A stretch of 64,000 bases of DNA from Acinetobacter soli (GTDB lineage: Bacteria > Pseudomonadota > Gammaproteobacteria > Pseudomonadales > Moraxellaceae), in NCBI RefSeq assembly GCF_000760595.1, contig NZ_BBNM01000007.1:108836-172835 (forward strand). Direction: 5' to 3'. The notes under the pieces were generated by a model. It saw only the letters and a list, made by a program, of their open reading frames with translations, was not told where the DNA came from and did not search any database. Positions 45,852 to 56,456 of this stretch are shown in pieces; positions within the stretch are counted from its first letter, which is position 1; the number at the start of each line of letters is the position of its first letter. The position numbers and the translations under genes were made by a program.

Positions 45852-46877
45852 TCAACCATGGAAGGATTCGCACAAATCGAGCAACCGATTTGCATAGCCC
45901 CACTCGTTATCGTACCACGCAAAAACCTTGGCCTGACGCCCTACTACGAGTGTCTGGGTTAAATCCACAATCAATGAGTAAGGTGAATGATTAAAATCAC
46001 TCGATACGAGCGGCTCGTCGGTAACGGCCATGATTTCGGCATAGTCGAGGCGCGCAGCATTACTGAGCACCTCATTTAAATGATGCACCGTAACCGCAGA
46101 TTGCGCCACAAAACTCAGATCAATCGCGGCAACATTGATGGTTGGAACACGAATCGAATACCCTTCTATACGATGTTCCATTTTAGGCAAAACACGCTTT
46201 AATGCACCTAAGGCACTCGATGTGGTGGGAATAATATTTTGACCCGATGCACGTGCCCGACGTAAGTCCCGATGTGCATGATCCAAAACAGCCTGATCGG
46301 CAGTGACAGCATGTATTTCGGTCATTAGTGCTGTTTCGATGCCAAATGCATCATCGATAATCTTGACCAAGGGAACCAATGCCTGCGTGGTACAGGACAC
46401 ACTGGAAATGATTCGATCTGTTGGTTTTACATCAGCGTGGTTGACGCCGTACACAATCGCTGCATCGACTTTATCGAATGGCGCTGCACCGATAATCACA
46501 CGTTTTGCCCCAGCGCCCAAATGCCGAATAGCATCGGCATGTGATCTAAACAATCCGGTACATTCTAGTACAACATCCACATCAAGCGCTTTCCAAGGCA
46601 GATTTTCAGGTGCTTCTTCACGATACACCTGTACTTTGAGTGTTCGCCCATGCGCCTGAATCGACAAATAAACCTGCTCATTTTCAATTTCGATGGCAAC
46701 CTGACCATGAAAAGGTCCATGCGTGGTATCGTACTTAAATAGATGCGCGAGTGTTTTCACATCGGCTACATCATTTAATGCCACAATTTCAAAATTAAAC
46801 GACTTCGGATTTTCGAACCAAGCACGCAGAACATTTCGACCAATTCGACCAAAACCATTAATGGCAATACGTTGCAT
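45852..46877 (-). CDS. epd: GAPDH-family dehydrogenase, closest to erythrose-4-phosphate dehydrogenase (Epd)
   Basis: A 341-residue NAD-dependent phosphorylating-type dehydrogenase. NAD fold INGFGRIGRNVLRAW at 6-20, catalytic Cys162 in SSVSCTTQALVP and His189 in EIHAVTADQ. Segments RVPTINVAAIDLSF and PLVSSDFNHSPYSLIVDLTQT follow E. coli Epd more than GapA. Unusually the SCTTN motif has Gln165 where Asn is nearly invariant. If Epd-like, it would make 4-phosphoerythronate for pyridoxal phosphate synthesis. Start at 46877 has AAGGA seven bases upstream; an earlier TTG is in frame. Confidence 0.82.
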   Translation of the reverse strand: MQRIAINGFGRIGRNVLRAWFENPKSFNFEIVALNDVADVKTLAHLFKYDTTHGPFHGQVAIEIENEQVYLSIQAHGRTLKVQVYREEAPENLPWKALDVDVVLECTGLFRSHADAIRHLGAGAKRVIIGAAPFDKVDAAIVYGVNHADVKPTDRIISSVSCTTQALVPLVKIIDDAFGIETALMTEIHAVTADQAVLDHAHRDLRRARASGQNIIPTTSSALGALKRVLPKMEHRIEGYSIRVPTINVAAIDLSFVAQSAVTVHHLNEVLSNAARLDYAEIMAVTDEPLVSSDFNHSPYSLIVDLTQTLVVGRQAKVFAWYDNEWGYANRLLDLCESFHG

Positions 46878-47133
46878 GGTAAATCCTTGACACACCAAAA
46901 CTTAAACTGCATCTATGGTAATGGATTGACCCGATTGAAGATAGCCTTCCACTGTGCTTAAACGCTGCTTTATTATTTTTTAACCGGCCATGTTGATGTC
47001 TGATTTTAGAGTTAAAAGCGAATATCAAAAATAGATGCACATTTTTCAAACAAATAGATTGCTATACAAAGCGAGGCAATTTTGTATCAATTGATTGAAA
47101 AATAACTCTTATCTTGAGTTAGAGAATTTAAGA

Positions 47134-47163
47134 TGCACAGTTCAGGGGTTAAATTGCACAGTT
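47134..47163. promoter_or_regulatory. phased direct repeat upstream of the alaS promoter
   Basis: TGCACAGTT occurs at 47134-47142 and 47155-47163, exactly 21 bases apart (two helical turns), ending 25 bases before the -35 element. A third looser copy (TGCACATTT) lies near 47035. An activator site is a reasonable but unproven reading. Confidence 0.35.
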
Positions 47164-47188
47164 TTGTCATCATTTCTCTTTAAAATCA

Positions 47189-47217
47189 TTGGTCGAATAG
47201 GTATTTTCCGTTATAAT
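47189..47217 (+). promoter_or_regulatory. alaS promoter
   Basis: TTGGTC (47189-47194) and a perfect TATAAT (47212-47217) are separated by 17 bases, about 110 bases before the start codon, leaving a leader of roughly 105 bases. Confidence 0.7.
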
Positions 47218-47328
47218 TTAGCGCTTTTAACATTTATGCCACGCCGCAATTTAGTGCTTGTTTAAAATCGATGATCAATACAAATTGCGTGCATATAGCC
47301 TATTAAGAATTTATGGAGTGACTTGGTT

Positions 47329-49980
47329 GTGAGTACTCGTTTTATGACATCAGCTGAAATCCGTGAAGCGTTTTTGCGTTATTTTGAATCGCAAGGCCAC
47401 ACACGCGTTGAATCGAGCTCACTTGTCCCAGCCAATGATCCAACACTTCTTTTTACCAATGCCGGAATGAACCAGTTTAAAGACTGCTTTTTGGGCCTTG
47501 AAAAACGTGATTATGTTCGTGCTACATCGTCACAAAAGTGTGTCCGTGCAGGCGGCAAGCACAATGACCTCGATAACGTAGGTTATACCGCACGCCATCA
47601 CACCTTTTTTGAAATGCTCGGTAACTTTTCTTTTGGTGATTATTTCAAGCGTGATGCACTGCATTTTGCATGGGATTTTCTGACCAGCGAGCAATGGTTA
47701 GGCTTACCAAAAGACAAACTGTATGTGACGGTTTATCACACCGATGATGAAGCCTACGACATCTGGAATAAAGACATCGGTATTGCAGCTGAGCGTATTA
47801 TTCGTATCGGCGACAACAAAGGTGAAAAGTACGCCTCAGACAACTTCTGGGCCATGGGTGATACAGGCCCTTGCGGTCCTTGCTCAGAAATTTTCTATGA
47901 TCATGGCGATCATATTTGGGGTGGTTTACCGGGTTCTCCAGAAGAAGATGGCGATCGTTTCATCGAAATCTGGAATAACGTCTTCATGCAGTTTAACCGT
48001 ACCGCCGATGGTGTTTTACATCCGCTTCCAGCACCTGCGGTTGATACTGGCATGGGCCTTGAGCGAATCAGTGCAGTATTACAACATGTCAACTCTAACT
48101 ACGACATCGACCTGTTTCAGCATTTGATCAAATCTGCCTGCGAGATTATTGGCGTTGAAGATAACGGACAACCGTCATTACGTGTGGTTGCCGATCATGC
48201 CCGCTCTTGCTGCTTCCTGATTGCAGATGGTGTAAATCCATCAAATGAAGGCCGTGGTTATGTATTGCGTCGTATTATTCGTCGTGCAGTTCGCCATGGT
48301 AACAAATTGGGTGCAACAGGCTCGTTCTTCCACAAAATGCTACAGCCATTGATCGATGTGATGGGTGACGCTTATCCACAGCTTAAAACCGATCAAGCAC
48401 GCATCGAAGCCACACTCCTTAAAGAAGAAGAACAGTTTGCCAAAACACTTGAGCAAGGTCTTAAATTACTTGAAGGTGAACTTGCTCAGCTTTCTGGCAA
48501 AGTGATTCCAGGCGAAACCGTTTTTAAACTATATGACACCTATGGTTTCCCAACAGATTTAACCGCAGATATCGCACGCGAACGTGATCTTGAAATCGAT
48601 CAAATTGGTTTCGAGCGCGAAATGGAAGCACAGCGTCGCCGCGCACGTGATGCGGGCAAGTTTGCAGTCGACTACAACAGCATTGTGAAAGTTGATGGCG
48701 AAACTCAATTTGATGGTTATGATGCAACTTCGGGTCATGGCCAGATTATTGCCATCTATAAAGATGGTGAACAAGTTGACGAAATTGCAGAAGGTGATGA
48801 AGCCTTAATCGTGCTGAATCAGACACCATTTTATGCTGAAAGTGGCGGCCAAATTGGTGATACAGGTATTTTCAAAAACGATACCGGTATCTTTGAAGTA
48901 CAAGACACTAAAAAATCTGGTGGTGCTTTTGTTCATCAAGGTATTGTTACCATGGGTAGCCTTAAAGCCACTCAACAAGTTGATGCGATTGTTAAAGCAG
49001 ATTTGCGTGCTGCAACGGCCCGCAATCACTCTGCTACGCACTTGTTACACGCTGCCCTTCGTCAAATTTTAGGTACGCATGTACAGCAAAAAGGCTCTTT
49101 GGTTGCAAGCGATATCCTGCGTTTTGACTTTGCCAATGATCAACCTGTGAGTTTTGAACAATTACAGCAAGTTGAACAACTGGTTAATCGTGAAATTATT
49201 GCCAATACTGCTGTCGGTGTTGAAGTACTCGATATCGAATCTGCCAAAGCCAAAGGCGCGATGATGCTTTTTGGTGAAAAGTATGGCGATGAAGTGCGCG
49301 TACTTTCAATGGGTTCGGTGATTGACGAGCGCAACTTCTCGATTGAACTCTGTGGTGGTATCCATGTACAGCGTACAGGCGATATCGGCTTGTTTAAGAT
49401 TACATCTGAAGGCGGTGTGGCTGCCGGTGTACGTCGTATTGAGGCGGTTACAGGCACCAAGGCACTTGAAGTTATTCAAAAAGCAGACACTGATATTCAG
49501 CAAATTAATAGCTTACTAAAAGCTCAAAAAGATCAAACTGTTGAACGTGTTCACGCTGCTGTCGAACAAACATCAGCATTGCAAAAGCAAATTGAACAGC
49601 TTAACCAAAAGTTAGCAAACTTCCAGGCGGCTGAACTTTTAAGCCAAGTTCAGACCGTAGCAGGTCGTTCGACACTGATCACCACTGTACAGAATATGGA
49701 TGCGAAATCACTTCGCAACTTACATGACAGTGTGAAATCAAAATTAGAGGATGCAGTAATTGTATTGGCTGGAGTTGAAGGCGACAAAGTGAGCCTAATT
49801 GCCTCTGTTGCTAAACAGTTCACTGCCAATCTAAAAGCAGGCGATATCATTAAGCATCTTGCAACCGAACTAGGCGGCAAAGGCGGTGGTAAACCTGACT
49901 TAGCACAAGGTGGCGCGCCACTAAACGAGAAGTTTGAGCAAGTGATTGCAGCATTACCTGCATGGCTTGAACAGCACTAA
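47329..49980 (+). CDS. alaS: alanyl-tRNA synthetase
   Basis: An 883-residue class II synthetase. Catalytic core from TSAEIREAF through [10 protein letters not shown] (about 1-250), a helical tRNA-recognition domain, the editing domain with HSATHLLHA near 565 and the metal-binding CGGIHV near 674, then a coiled-coil and C-Ala domain ending in [14 protein letters not shown]. Full length. I chose the GTG at 47329, ten bases after GGAG; an ATG at 47344 gives 878 residues and is the alternative. lysC follows 65 bases later. Confidence 0.97.
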   Translation: MSTRFMTSAEIREAFLRYFESQGHTRVESSSLVPANDPTLLFTNAGMNQFKDCFLGLEKRDYVRATSSQKCVRAGGKHNDLDNVGYTARHHTFFEMLGNFSFGDYFKRDALHFAWDFLTSEQWLGLPKDKLYVTVYHTDDEAYDIWNKDIGIAAERIIRIGDNKGEKYASDNFWAMGDTGPCGPCSEIFYDHGDHIWGGLPGSPEEDGDRFIEIWNNVFMQFNRTADGVLHPLPAPAVDTGMGLERISAVLQHVNSNYDIDLFQHLIKSACEIIGVEDNGQPSLRVVADHARSCCFLIADGVNPSNEGRGYVLRRIIRRAVRHGNKLGATGSFFHKMLQPLIDVMGDAYPQLKTDQARIEATLLKEEEQFAKTLEQGLKLLEGELAQLSGKVIPGETVFKLYDTYGFPTDLTADIARERDLEIDQIGFEREMEAQRRRARDAGKFAVDYNSIVKVDGETQFDGYDATSGHGQIIAIYKDGEQVDEIAEGDEALIVLNQTPFYAESGGQIGDTGIFKNDTGIFEVQDTKKSGGAFVHQGIVTMGSLKATQQVDAIVKADLRAATARNHSATHLLHAALRQILGTHVQQKGSLVASDILRFDFANDQPVSFEQLQQVEQLVNREIIANTAVGVEVLDIESAKAKGAMMLFGEKYGDEVRVLSMGSVIDERNFSIELCGGIHVQRTGDIGLFKITSEGGVAAGVRRIEAVTGTKALEVIQKADTDIQQINSLLKAQKDQTVERVHAAVEQTSALQKQIEQLNQKLANFQAAELLSQVQTVAGRSTLITTVQNMDAKSLRNLHDSVKSKLEDAVIVLAGVEGDKVSLIASVAKQFTANLKAGDIIKHLATELGGKGGGKPDLAQGGAPLNEKFEQVIAALPAWLEQH

Positions 49981-50000
49981 AACTTCACTTTTGTGTAACT

Positions 50001-50025
50001 GACCCTGAATAAGCCTCTCAGGGTC
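50001..50025. other. perfect hairpin between alaS and lysC
   Basis: GACCCTGA and TCAGGGTC form a perfect eight-pair stem around nine bases, 20 bases before the lysC start. No T-run follows, so it is at most a weak terminator; it may modulate lysC translation or stabilise an mRNA end. Confidence 0.5.
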
Positions 50026-50045
50026 ATGGCTTATATGGAACAACT

Positions 50046-51326
50046 ATGGCATTAATCGTTCAAAAATATGGCGGTACTTCTATGGGTACTCCCGAGCGCA
50101 TTTTAAATGTTGCTCGTCGTGTGAAGCGTTGGCATGATCACGGCCACAAGGTTGTTGTGGTTGTATCGGCTATGAGTGGCGAAACCAATCGCCTACTTGC
50201 TCTCGCGAAAGCCATTACCGACACCCCTGACCCACGCGAGTTAGACCAGATGGTTTCAACCGGTGAACAGGTGACGATTTCGATGTTAGCAATGGCACTC
50301 AACTCGATTGGGGTCGAAGCTAAATCATATACAGGTCGTCAAGTTGGTATCAAAACAGACAGCGCTTACAATAAAGCACGTATTGAATCGATTGATACCG
50401 ACGTGATGACCGCAGATCTTGACGAAGGACGTGTTCTTGTCGTTGCGGGTTTCCAAGGGGTAGATGAAAAAGGCAACACGACCACATTAGGTCGTGGCGG
50501 TTCAGATACTACAGGTGTTGCATTGGCTGCCGCACTCAAAGCAGACGAATGTCAGATTTATACCGATGTGGACGGTGTTTACACCACAGACCCACGTGTT
50601 GCACCAAAAGCCAAAAAAGTGGATCGTATTTCTTTTGAAGAAATGCTGGAAATGGCATCATTGGGTTCAAAAGTTCTACAGATTCGCTCTGTAGAGTTTG
50701 CAGGAAAATATCAAGTGCCCCTCCGTGTATTGTCAAGCTTTGACAACGACAACGACGGTGCATTTGATGAAGAATTTAAACAAAACGTAGGTACACTAAT
50801 CACAACTGAGGCGGAAGATACAATGGAACAACCGATTATCTCTGGTATCGCATTTAATCGTGACGAAGCAAAATTAACTATTTTGGGTGTTCCAGATGAA
50901 CCGGGTATCGCCGCTAAAATTTTAGTTCCTATCAGTGCTGCCAACATTGAAGTCGACATGATCGTTCAAAATGTTGAAGAAGATGGAACTACCGACTTTA
51001 CCTTTACAGTAAACCGTGGTGATTTGGCTAAAGCCAAGAAAATTCTTGAAGAAACTGCTTCAACCATTGGTGCACGTGAAGTCTCAACCCGTGATGATAT
51101 TGTAAAAGTATCGATTGTGGGTGTAGGCATGCGTTCACATGCGGGTGTTGCAAGTAAAATGTTCATGGCTTTAGCTGAAGAAAGCATCAATATTTTGATG
51201 ATTTCGACGTCTGAAATCAAAGTTTCAGTCTTGATTGAAGAGAATTATTTAGAGCTTGCAGTGCGCACACTTCATACTGCTTTTGGTTTAGACCGCGAGC
51301 ATGGTGAAAGCAGCGCACGTGCTTAA
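50046..51326 (+). CDS. lysC: aspartate kinase (alpha, with possible internal beta product)
   Basis: A 426-residue aspartokinase of the alpha2beta2 type, phosphorylating aspartate for lysine, threonine and methionine synthesis. The kinase domain begins LIVQKYGGTSMG and includes GRGGSDTTGVALAAAL near 150. Two C-terminal ACT domains (about 265-420) bind feedback effectors. An in-frame ATG at 50823 (Met260, MEQPIISGIAF), with a GGCGGAAG site upstream, is where the separate beta subunit begins in Corynebacterium- and Bacillus-type enzymes. It lies between alaS and csrA, a conserved order. Confidence 0.95.
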   Translation: MALIVQKYGGTSMGTPERILNVARRVKRWHDHGHKVVVVVSAMSGETNRLLALAKAITDTPDPRELDQMVSTGEQVTISMLAMALNSIGVEAKSYTGRQVGIKTDSAYNKARIESIDTDVMTADLDEGRVLVVAGFQGVDEKGNTTTLGRGGSDTTGVALAAALKADECQIYTDVDGVYTTDPRVAPKAKKVDRISFEEMLEMASLGSKVLQIRSVEFAGKYQVPLRVLSSFDNDNDGAFDEEFKQNVGTLITTEAEDTMEQPIISGIAFNRDEAKLTILGVPDEPGIAAKILVPISAANIEVDMIVQNVEEDGTTDFTFTVNRGDLAKAKKILEETASTIGAREVSTRDDIVKVSIVGVGMRSHAGVASKMFMALAEESINILMISTSEIKVSVLIEENYLELAVRTLHTAFGLDREHGESSARA

Positions 51327-51385
51327 TGATTAACCAGTTAAGCCGAAGTTAGTTCACTTTTCAAAGAATCGTGACAAAAAATCAG

Positions 51386-51413
51386 GGCCACTATAGTGTT
51401 TTTTATAGTGGCT
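51386..51413 (+). terminator. hairpin downstream of lysC, possible terminator
   Basis: GCCACTATA and TATAGTGGC pair around GTGTTTTT-type loop bases. The following CTCTGTTATATT has only scattered Ts, so termination may be partial. Confidence 0.5.
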
Positions 51414-51572
51414 CTGTTATATTAGCGCTAGAGGTTTTTAAGAAAATTTCAACAGAATTTATAAGAAATTCTCATTTTCTAATAATTCTGTTAAAATTCT
51501 CTCAATTCCGAGGTTGTGTTTTCACTTTTTGAAAAAACTATCGCAGGTTTAGCATTTTGCAAGGAGATAAAC

Positions 51573-51827
51573 ATGCTGATTCTTACCCGTCGTGTCGGGG
51601 AAACATTAATGATTGGGGATCAAGTCAGTGTAACTGTGCTTGGTGTTAAGGGGAATCAGGTACGTATTGGTGTGAATGCACCGAAAGAAGTATCGGTTCA
51701 CCGTGAAGAAATTTATCAACGTATTCAACATGAACGCGCAATGCATGAACATCTTCAGCACCTAGATCAAGATTATCAGCCTTCTTTTGAAGACGATAAC
51801 TACTCTCAAAATAACTTTAATCGCTAA
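51573..51827 (+). CDS. csrA: carbon storage regulator CsrA (extended form)
   Basis: An 84-residue CsrA. The N-terminal 60 residues ([20 protein letters not shown] onward, with the RNA-contacting [12 protein letters not shown] segment) match the dimeric RNA-binding fold that controls translation at GGA sites. An additional 20-odd residues, acidic then Asn-rich ([14 protein letters not shown]), extend beyond the E. coli protein of 61 residues. The start has an excellent AAGGAGATAAAC site; a frame open further upstream has none. It follows lysC. Confidence 0.96.
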   Translation: MLILTRRVGETLMIGDQVSVTVLGVKGNQVRIGVNAPKEVSVHREEIYQRIQHERAMHEHLQHLDQDYQPSFEDDNYSQNNFNR

Positions 51828-51850
51828 AGTTTTATTTATACCCTCCCAAA

Positions 51851-51877
51851 TTAAAGCGGCTAATTTAGCCGCTTTAA
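51851..51877. terminator. intrinsic terminator between csrA and rnhB
   Basis: TTAAAGCGGCTAA and TTAGCCGCTTTAA form a near-perfect palindromic hairpin between the convergent genes; the T-run is short. Confidence 0.78.
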
Positions 51878-51899
51878 ACATTTTAGCAATTTCACTTTT

Positions 51900-52487
51900 C
51901 TATTGGTCTTGGTTTAAGGCACGTTTAACGGGTGCATAACTGCGTCTGTGCTCATCAATGACACCATACTGAGCTATTGCCTCAAAATGTACCTTGGTTG
52001 GATATCCTTTATGTTTAGCAAAACCAAACAATGGATATTTTTGATCCAGTTCAACCATTTGACGATCACGAGTCACTTTGGCTAAAATACTTGCAGCACT
52101 AATTTCGGCATGCGTTGCATCTCCACCGACAATCGCTTCACAGGCAATTGTCATTCCCTTTGGAATCTGATTGCCATCTACAATCACTTTCATGGGCTGC
52201 TGCTGCAAGCCATCAACCGCGCGTCGCATGGCTAAAAAAGTAGCTTGCAGGATGTTGAGCTCATCAATTTCAGTATGTGTAGCTTCAGCAATCGACCAAG
52301 CCAATGCTTTTTCCTGAATTTCAATAAACAACTTTTCACGTTTTTTTTCCGTTAATTTTTTAGAATCATTCAATCCAGCAATGGGATGATCAGGATCTAA
52401 AATCACGGCTGCCGCTACCACAGAACCGACTAAAGGGCCACGCCCTGCCTCATCGACTCCTGCAACAAATAGGTTGGTTTGTTCCAA
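51900..52487 (-). CDS. rnhB: ribonuclease HII
   Basis: A 195-residue endonuclease cutting RNA in RNA-DNA hybrids and at single ribonucleotides. Catalytic acids are visible in [18 protein letters not shown] (Asp and Glu near residues 12-13) and in [10 protein letters not shown] near 105; [20 protein letters not shown] near 127 is the family signature. Normal length. It begins 23 bases after the stop of the small lipoprotein gene upstream. Confidence 0.96.
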   Translation of the reverse strand: MEQTNLFVAGVDEAGRGPLVGSVVAAAVILDPDHPIAGLNDSKKLTEKKREKLFIEIQEKALAWSIAEATHTEIDELNILQATFLAMRRAVDGLQQQPMKVIVDGNQIPKGMTIACEAIVGGDATHAEISAASILAKVTRDRQMVELDQKYPLFGFAKHKGYPTKVHFEAIAQYGVIDEHRRSYAPVKRALNQDQ

Positions 52488-52510
52488 AGTAAAACCCCAG
52501 ATTGATTAGT

Positions 52511-52906
52511 TTAATTTAAGGTTTGTACCACACATTCACTCACGGTTTTAGTGACAATCTGATTGACGATAGTTGCTCGTGCAGCTGGGTCAAGACTGGC
52601 TGTTGCAATGTCCATCGTGGTCACACTATATGGTGCTTTTTCACTGACACAACCGCAAACTTCGGTTTGAATGCTTTGCTTTTGCTCGTTCGACATCACT
52701 TTGGTCGCACTTTTCCAAGCAGGTAAGGTTTCAATTTTATTCAGGCACTGAACATTGACCGCAACTTTTAAAGCTGCCATACCAAGTTGCGATGAACCAG
52801 AAGAGGTCTGTGCTGTTCCTGTGGTATCCATTGTGGTGCATGCAGTAAAAATCAAACATACAGGTAATACCATCAGCGCTAACTTTTTCAAGTGCTTCAC
52901 CTTCAA
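52511..52906 (-). CDS. hypothetical lipoprotein
   Basis: A 131-residue precursor with lipobox LIFTACTT (Cys23) after a signal helix. The mature domain has four cysteines (VQCLNKIETLP, VCGCVSEKAP, SECVVQ), suggesting disulphides in the periplasm, with a helical C-terminus. No named family recognised. It is immediately upstream of rnhB in the same direction and may share its transcript. Confidence 0.75.
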   Translation of the reverse strand: MKVKHLKKLALMVLPVCLIFTACTTMDTTGTAQTSSGSSQLGMAALKVAVNVQCLNKIETLPAWKSATKVMSNEQKQSIQTEVCGCVSEKAPYSVTTMDIATASLDPAARATIVNQIVTKTVSECVVQTLN

Positions 52907-53064
52907 AATTCAAATAGCGTATTGTGCCCAACTCCATCTATTTATGAAATAGCGTGATGCGCTTTAATCCGACAACCAGATCAAATCGTTCTGTTTAAAA
53001 GACACATCGTTACAAGTTCTTGGTTTTTAATCGCATCAAGACTTTTTATGATGGTGATATAAAA

Positions 53065-53643
53065 ATGATGACCTTGTTGGGATTTAAAAAAATGGTTTCT
53101 TCCCCTCAGTATTACACGCGCACTGCTCAAATACTTCACTGGCTTATGGCGATTATCTTTATTGCCGCTTGGATGATTGGCTTTTATAGTGGCAACTTTT
53201 TAAGTTACGAAAACGATGGCAGCTTTAAAGGAGATGTGATTACGCTGCATAAAAACATTGCAACCACGATTATTTTTCTGGTGGTAATACGTCTTTTTTG
53301 GCGCTATACACATCCTGTTCCGCAGTTACCAGAGACTATGTCACCTGCGATGAAAACGTTTGCTCATATCGGGCATTTAGCGCTGTATCTTATTTTGCTT
53401 GCAATGCCGATTACAGGCTGCTTGTACAGCTGGAGTGCGGGCCACCCTGCACCTGTACTCTATTTATTTAATATCCCACAATTGATTGGAGAAAATCCTG
53501 AAGTCACCGCCATTGTAAAACCTCTACATATCTATATTTCATGGATTGCAGGATTCTTGGTGGTGGGGCATTTACTGGCAGCTTTGAAACATCATTTTAT
53601 TGATAAAGATAACGTGCTCAGAAGTATGACAAGACAACGTTAG
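53065..53643 (+). CDS. cytochrome b561 family protein
   Basis: A 192-residue four-helix inner-membrane di-haem cytochrome b. Haem-ligand histidines are visible in QILHWLMAIIFI, TLHKNIATTIIF, HIGHLALYLILL and HIYISWIAGFLVVGHLLAALKHH. Such proteins oxidise ubiquinol or superoxide (CybB) or accept electrons in periplasmic redox systems; the partner here is unknown. I chose the ATG at 53065 with GGTGA seven bases upstream; the next codon is also ATG. Confidence 0.88.
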   Translation: MMTLLGFKKMVSSPQYYTRTAQILHWLMAIIFIAAWMIGFYSGNFLSYENDGSFKGDVITLHKNIATTIIFLVVIRLFWRYTHPVPQLPETMSPAMKTFAHIGHLALYLILLAMPITGCLYSWSAGHPAPVLYLFNIPQLIGENPEVTAIVKPLHIYISWIAGFLVVGHLLAALKHHFIDKDNVLRSMTRQR

Positions 53644-53647
53644 ACAC

Positions 53648-53678
53648 AAAAAAAAGCATCCCGAGAGGATGCTTTTTT
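53648..53678. terminator. bidirectional intrinsic terminator
   Basis: AAAAAAAAGCATCC and GGATGCTTTTTT pair around CGAGA between the convergent cytochrome b561 and deaminase genes. Confidence 0.92.
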
Positions 53679-53681
53679 CTT

Positions 53682-54689
<1,008 letters not shown>

Positions 54690-54699
54690 TTACAAAATA

Positions 54700-54728
54700 A
54701 AAAAGGGTGTAAGTCACTACACCCTTTA
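54700..54728 (-). terminator. terminator between permease and deaminase genes
   Basis: On the minus strand AAAGGGTGTA and TACACCCTTT pair around a six-base loop, followed by TTTTATTTT. It lies 15 bases after the permease stop, so the deaminase gene depends on read-through or its own promoter. Confidence 0.85.
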
Positions 54729-54742
54729 GTTTAAAACAAAAA

Positions 54743-56062
54743 TTAACCGCCAAATGCTGCAAATTTGAAAACCCAAAGCACAGCAACAATCCAGACCATA
54801 TATGGTACGGTTTTAGCCTTACCAGTCAGCAATTTAATGATCGCATAGCTGATAAAACCCATTGCAATACCATCGGCAATTGAATAAGTAAATGGCATAA
54901 ATACAATCGTGAGGAAAGCCGGTACCGCTTCTGTAATGTCGTCCCAATCAATATTGGTAATACCGTGAATCATGAGCACACCGACAAAGAGTAGCGCTGG
55001 TGCAGTCGCAAAACCAGGAACAGATTGAGCAAGCGGTGATAAAAACAAGCATGCTAGAAATAGCACAGCCACCACCACTGCGGTCAAACCCGTACGCCCA
55101 CCTGCTGCTACGCCCGATGCCGATTCGATATATGGTGTTGTTGAAGATGTTCCCAAAGCTGCACCCGCAACAATTGCAGTTGAGTCGGCAAACAAGGCCT
55201 TTTTCAAACGTGGTAGCTTACCATCTTTGAGCAATCCGGCACGGTGCGAAACACCAACAAGTGTTCCGGTACTATCAAACAAATCGACCAAGAAAAACAC
55301 AAAAATCACACCAATCATGGTTGCTGTAAACAGGCCTTCGAAGTCCATTTGCATAAATGTTGGTGCAATTGATGGGATGGCACCGACTACACCTTTTAGC
55401 TCATTTAAGCCGAGTAGCGTGGAAAGACCAGTAATCGCCAGAATACTGATAATAATTGCACCACGTACTTTTAACTGGTGCAAAACTACGATAATGATAA
55501 AACCAAGAAAGGCCAACAAGACAGTTGGAGATTTGAGATTACCTAACCCCACCAGTGTGGCAGGATTATCTACAATAATACCGGCATTTTTGAGTGCTAC
55601 CAGCGCCAAAAATAAACCAATACCGCCACCAATAGCGAACTTAAGTGACATTGGAATCGCATTGACAATCGCTTCTCGGATTTTTAAGAAACTAATCGCC
55701 AAGAAAACAAGACCAGAAATGAAAACGGCAGCCAAAGCTGTCTGCCAAGGCACACCCATACCCAAACATACAGAATAGGTGAAATATGCATTTAAGCCCA
55801 TGCCCGGTGCCAATGCGATTGGGTAGTTGGCAATCAAGCCCATGACCAAACAACCAATTGCTGCAGCCAAACAGGTTGCAACAAAGACAGCACCGTAGTT
55901 CATTCCCGTTTCTGAAAGAATGATCGGGTTTACAATAATGATGTAACACATGGTCAAAAATGTAGTTACACCTGCAAGTACTTCAGTTCTGAAGTTTGTC
56001 TTGTTTTCGCTTAGCTTAAACAAGCGCTCAAGCAAACCTACTGAAGGATTAGGAGTGGTCAT
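54743..56062 (-). CDS. NCS2-family purine permease (AzgA/adenine-guanine type)
   Basis: A 439-residue inner-membrane transporter with about 12-14 hydrophobic helices. The N-terminal LAGVTTFLTMCYIIIVNPIILS, the ALAPGMGLNAYFTY segment near residue 86 and SSTTPYIESASGVAAGGRTGLT near 305 are signatures of the AzgA-like branch of nucleobase permeases, which carry adenine, guanine or hypoxanthine with protons. The neighbouring adenine deaminase supports adenine as a substrate. No purine riboswitch was seen in its leader. Confidence 0.92.
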   Translation of the reverse strand: MTTPNPSVGLLERLFKLSENKTNFRTEVLAGVTTFLTMCYIIIVNPIILSETGMNYGAVFVATCLAAAIGCLVMGLIANYPIALAPGMGLNAYFTYSVCLGMGVPWQTALAAVFISGLVFLAISFLKIREAIVNAIPMSLKFAIGGGIGLFLALVALKNAGIIVDNPATLVGLGNLKSPTVLLAFLGFIIIVVLHQLKVRGAIIISILAITGLSTLLGLNELKGVVGAIPSIAPTFMQMDFEGLFTATMIGVIFVFFLVDLFDSTGTLVGVSHRAGLLKDGKLPRLKKALFADSTAIVAGAALGTSSTTPYIESASGVAAGGRTGLTAVVVAVLFLACLFLSPLAQSVPGFATAPALLFVGVLMIHGITNIDWDDITEAVPAFLTIVFMPFTYSIADGIAMGFISYAIIKLLTGKAKTVPYMVWIVAVLWVFKFAAFGG

Positions 56063-56253
56063 ATCATCGCCCTATGAGAAAATTGAGCATTTCGTAATTC
56101 TGCGATCATGTTTACAGGCCACGTTAAAAGCACTGTATTGCACATGAAAAATCTGTTTAGGCCTGAGCAAATACTATGCCATCAGCTTGATTATTATTTA
56201 TTTAAAATAATCAGTATGCTGGCTTTGGATAATGACAAAGGCTCCCCCAACAG

Positions 56254-56283
56254 AAAAAAGCCGCATGAGCATGCGGCTTTTTC
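56254..56283 (-). terminator. strong intrinsic terminator upstream of the permease gene
   Basis: AAAAAAGCCGCATG and CATGCGGCTTTTTT pair around AG. It would stop leftward transcription from the small membrane-protein gene at 56660, or a short RNA, before the permease promoter. Confidence 0.88.
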
Positions 56284-56456
56284 AACCTAACGATTAAGTA
56301 ATTCAGCCCCAATTGCTGTCTTTTAATCACTTAATACTTGACGGTGGATTATAACAGATTGATTTTATTTTGTTTATTTTTTTATAAATACGTGTTTTTC
56401 TAAATTAATCGTGCAACAAATCAATTACTTATTTTTCCCGACGGTCAACTTTGAAG

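Larger units (their letters stand above)
46878..47328. other. 451-base divergent spacer between epd-like gene and alaS
   Basis: No gene found. The right part holds the alaS promoter and, upstream of it, a direct repeat of TGCACAGTT. An inverted repeat AACTC...GAGTT lies near 47104-47120. The left part (46900-47060) is featureless to my reading. Confidence 0.5.

Noticed and set aside
49981..50045. Lysine riboswitch before lysC
   Set aside because: The whole alaS-lysC gap is 65 bases, much shorter than an L-box, and contains only one simple hairpin.
55227..55778. 183-codon open frame opposite the purine permease gene
   Set aside because: Its residues mirror the hydrophobic codon pattern of the permease on the other strand and show no domain or ribosome-binding site; treated as an antisense shadow.
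56063..56253. Purine riboswitch in the leader of the NCS2 permease
   Set aside because: No three-way junction with the conserved loop sequences is visible, and such riboswitches are rare in this group.
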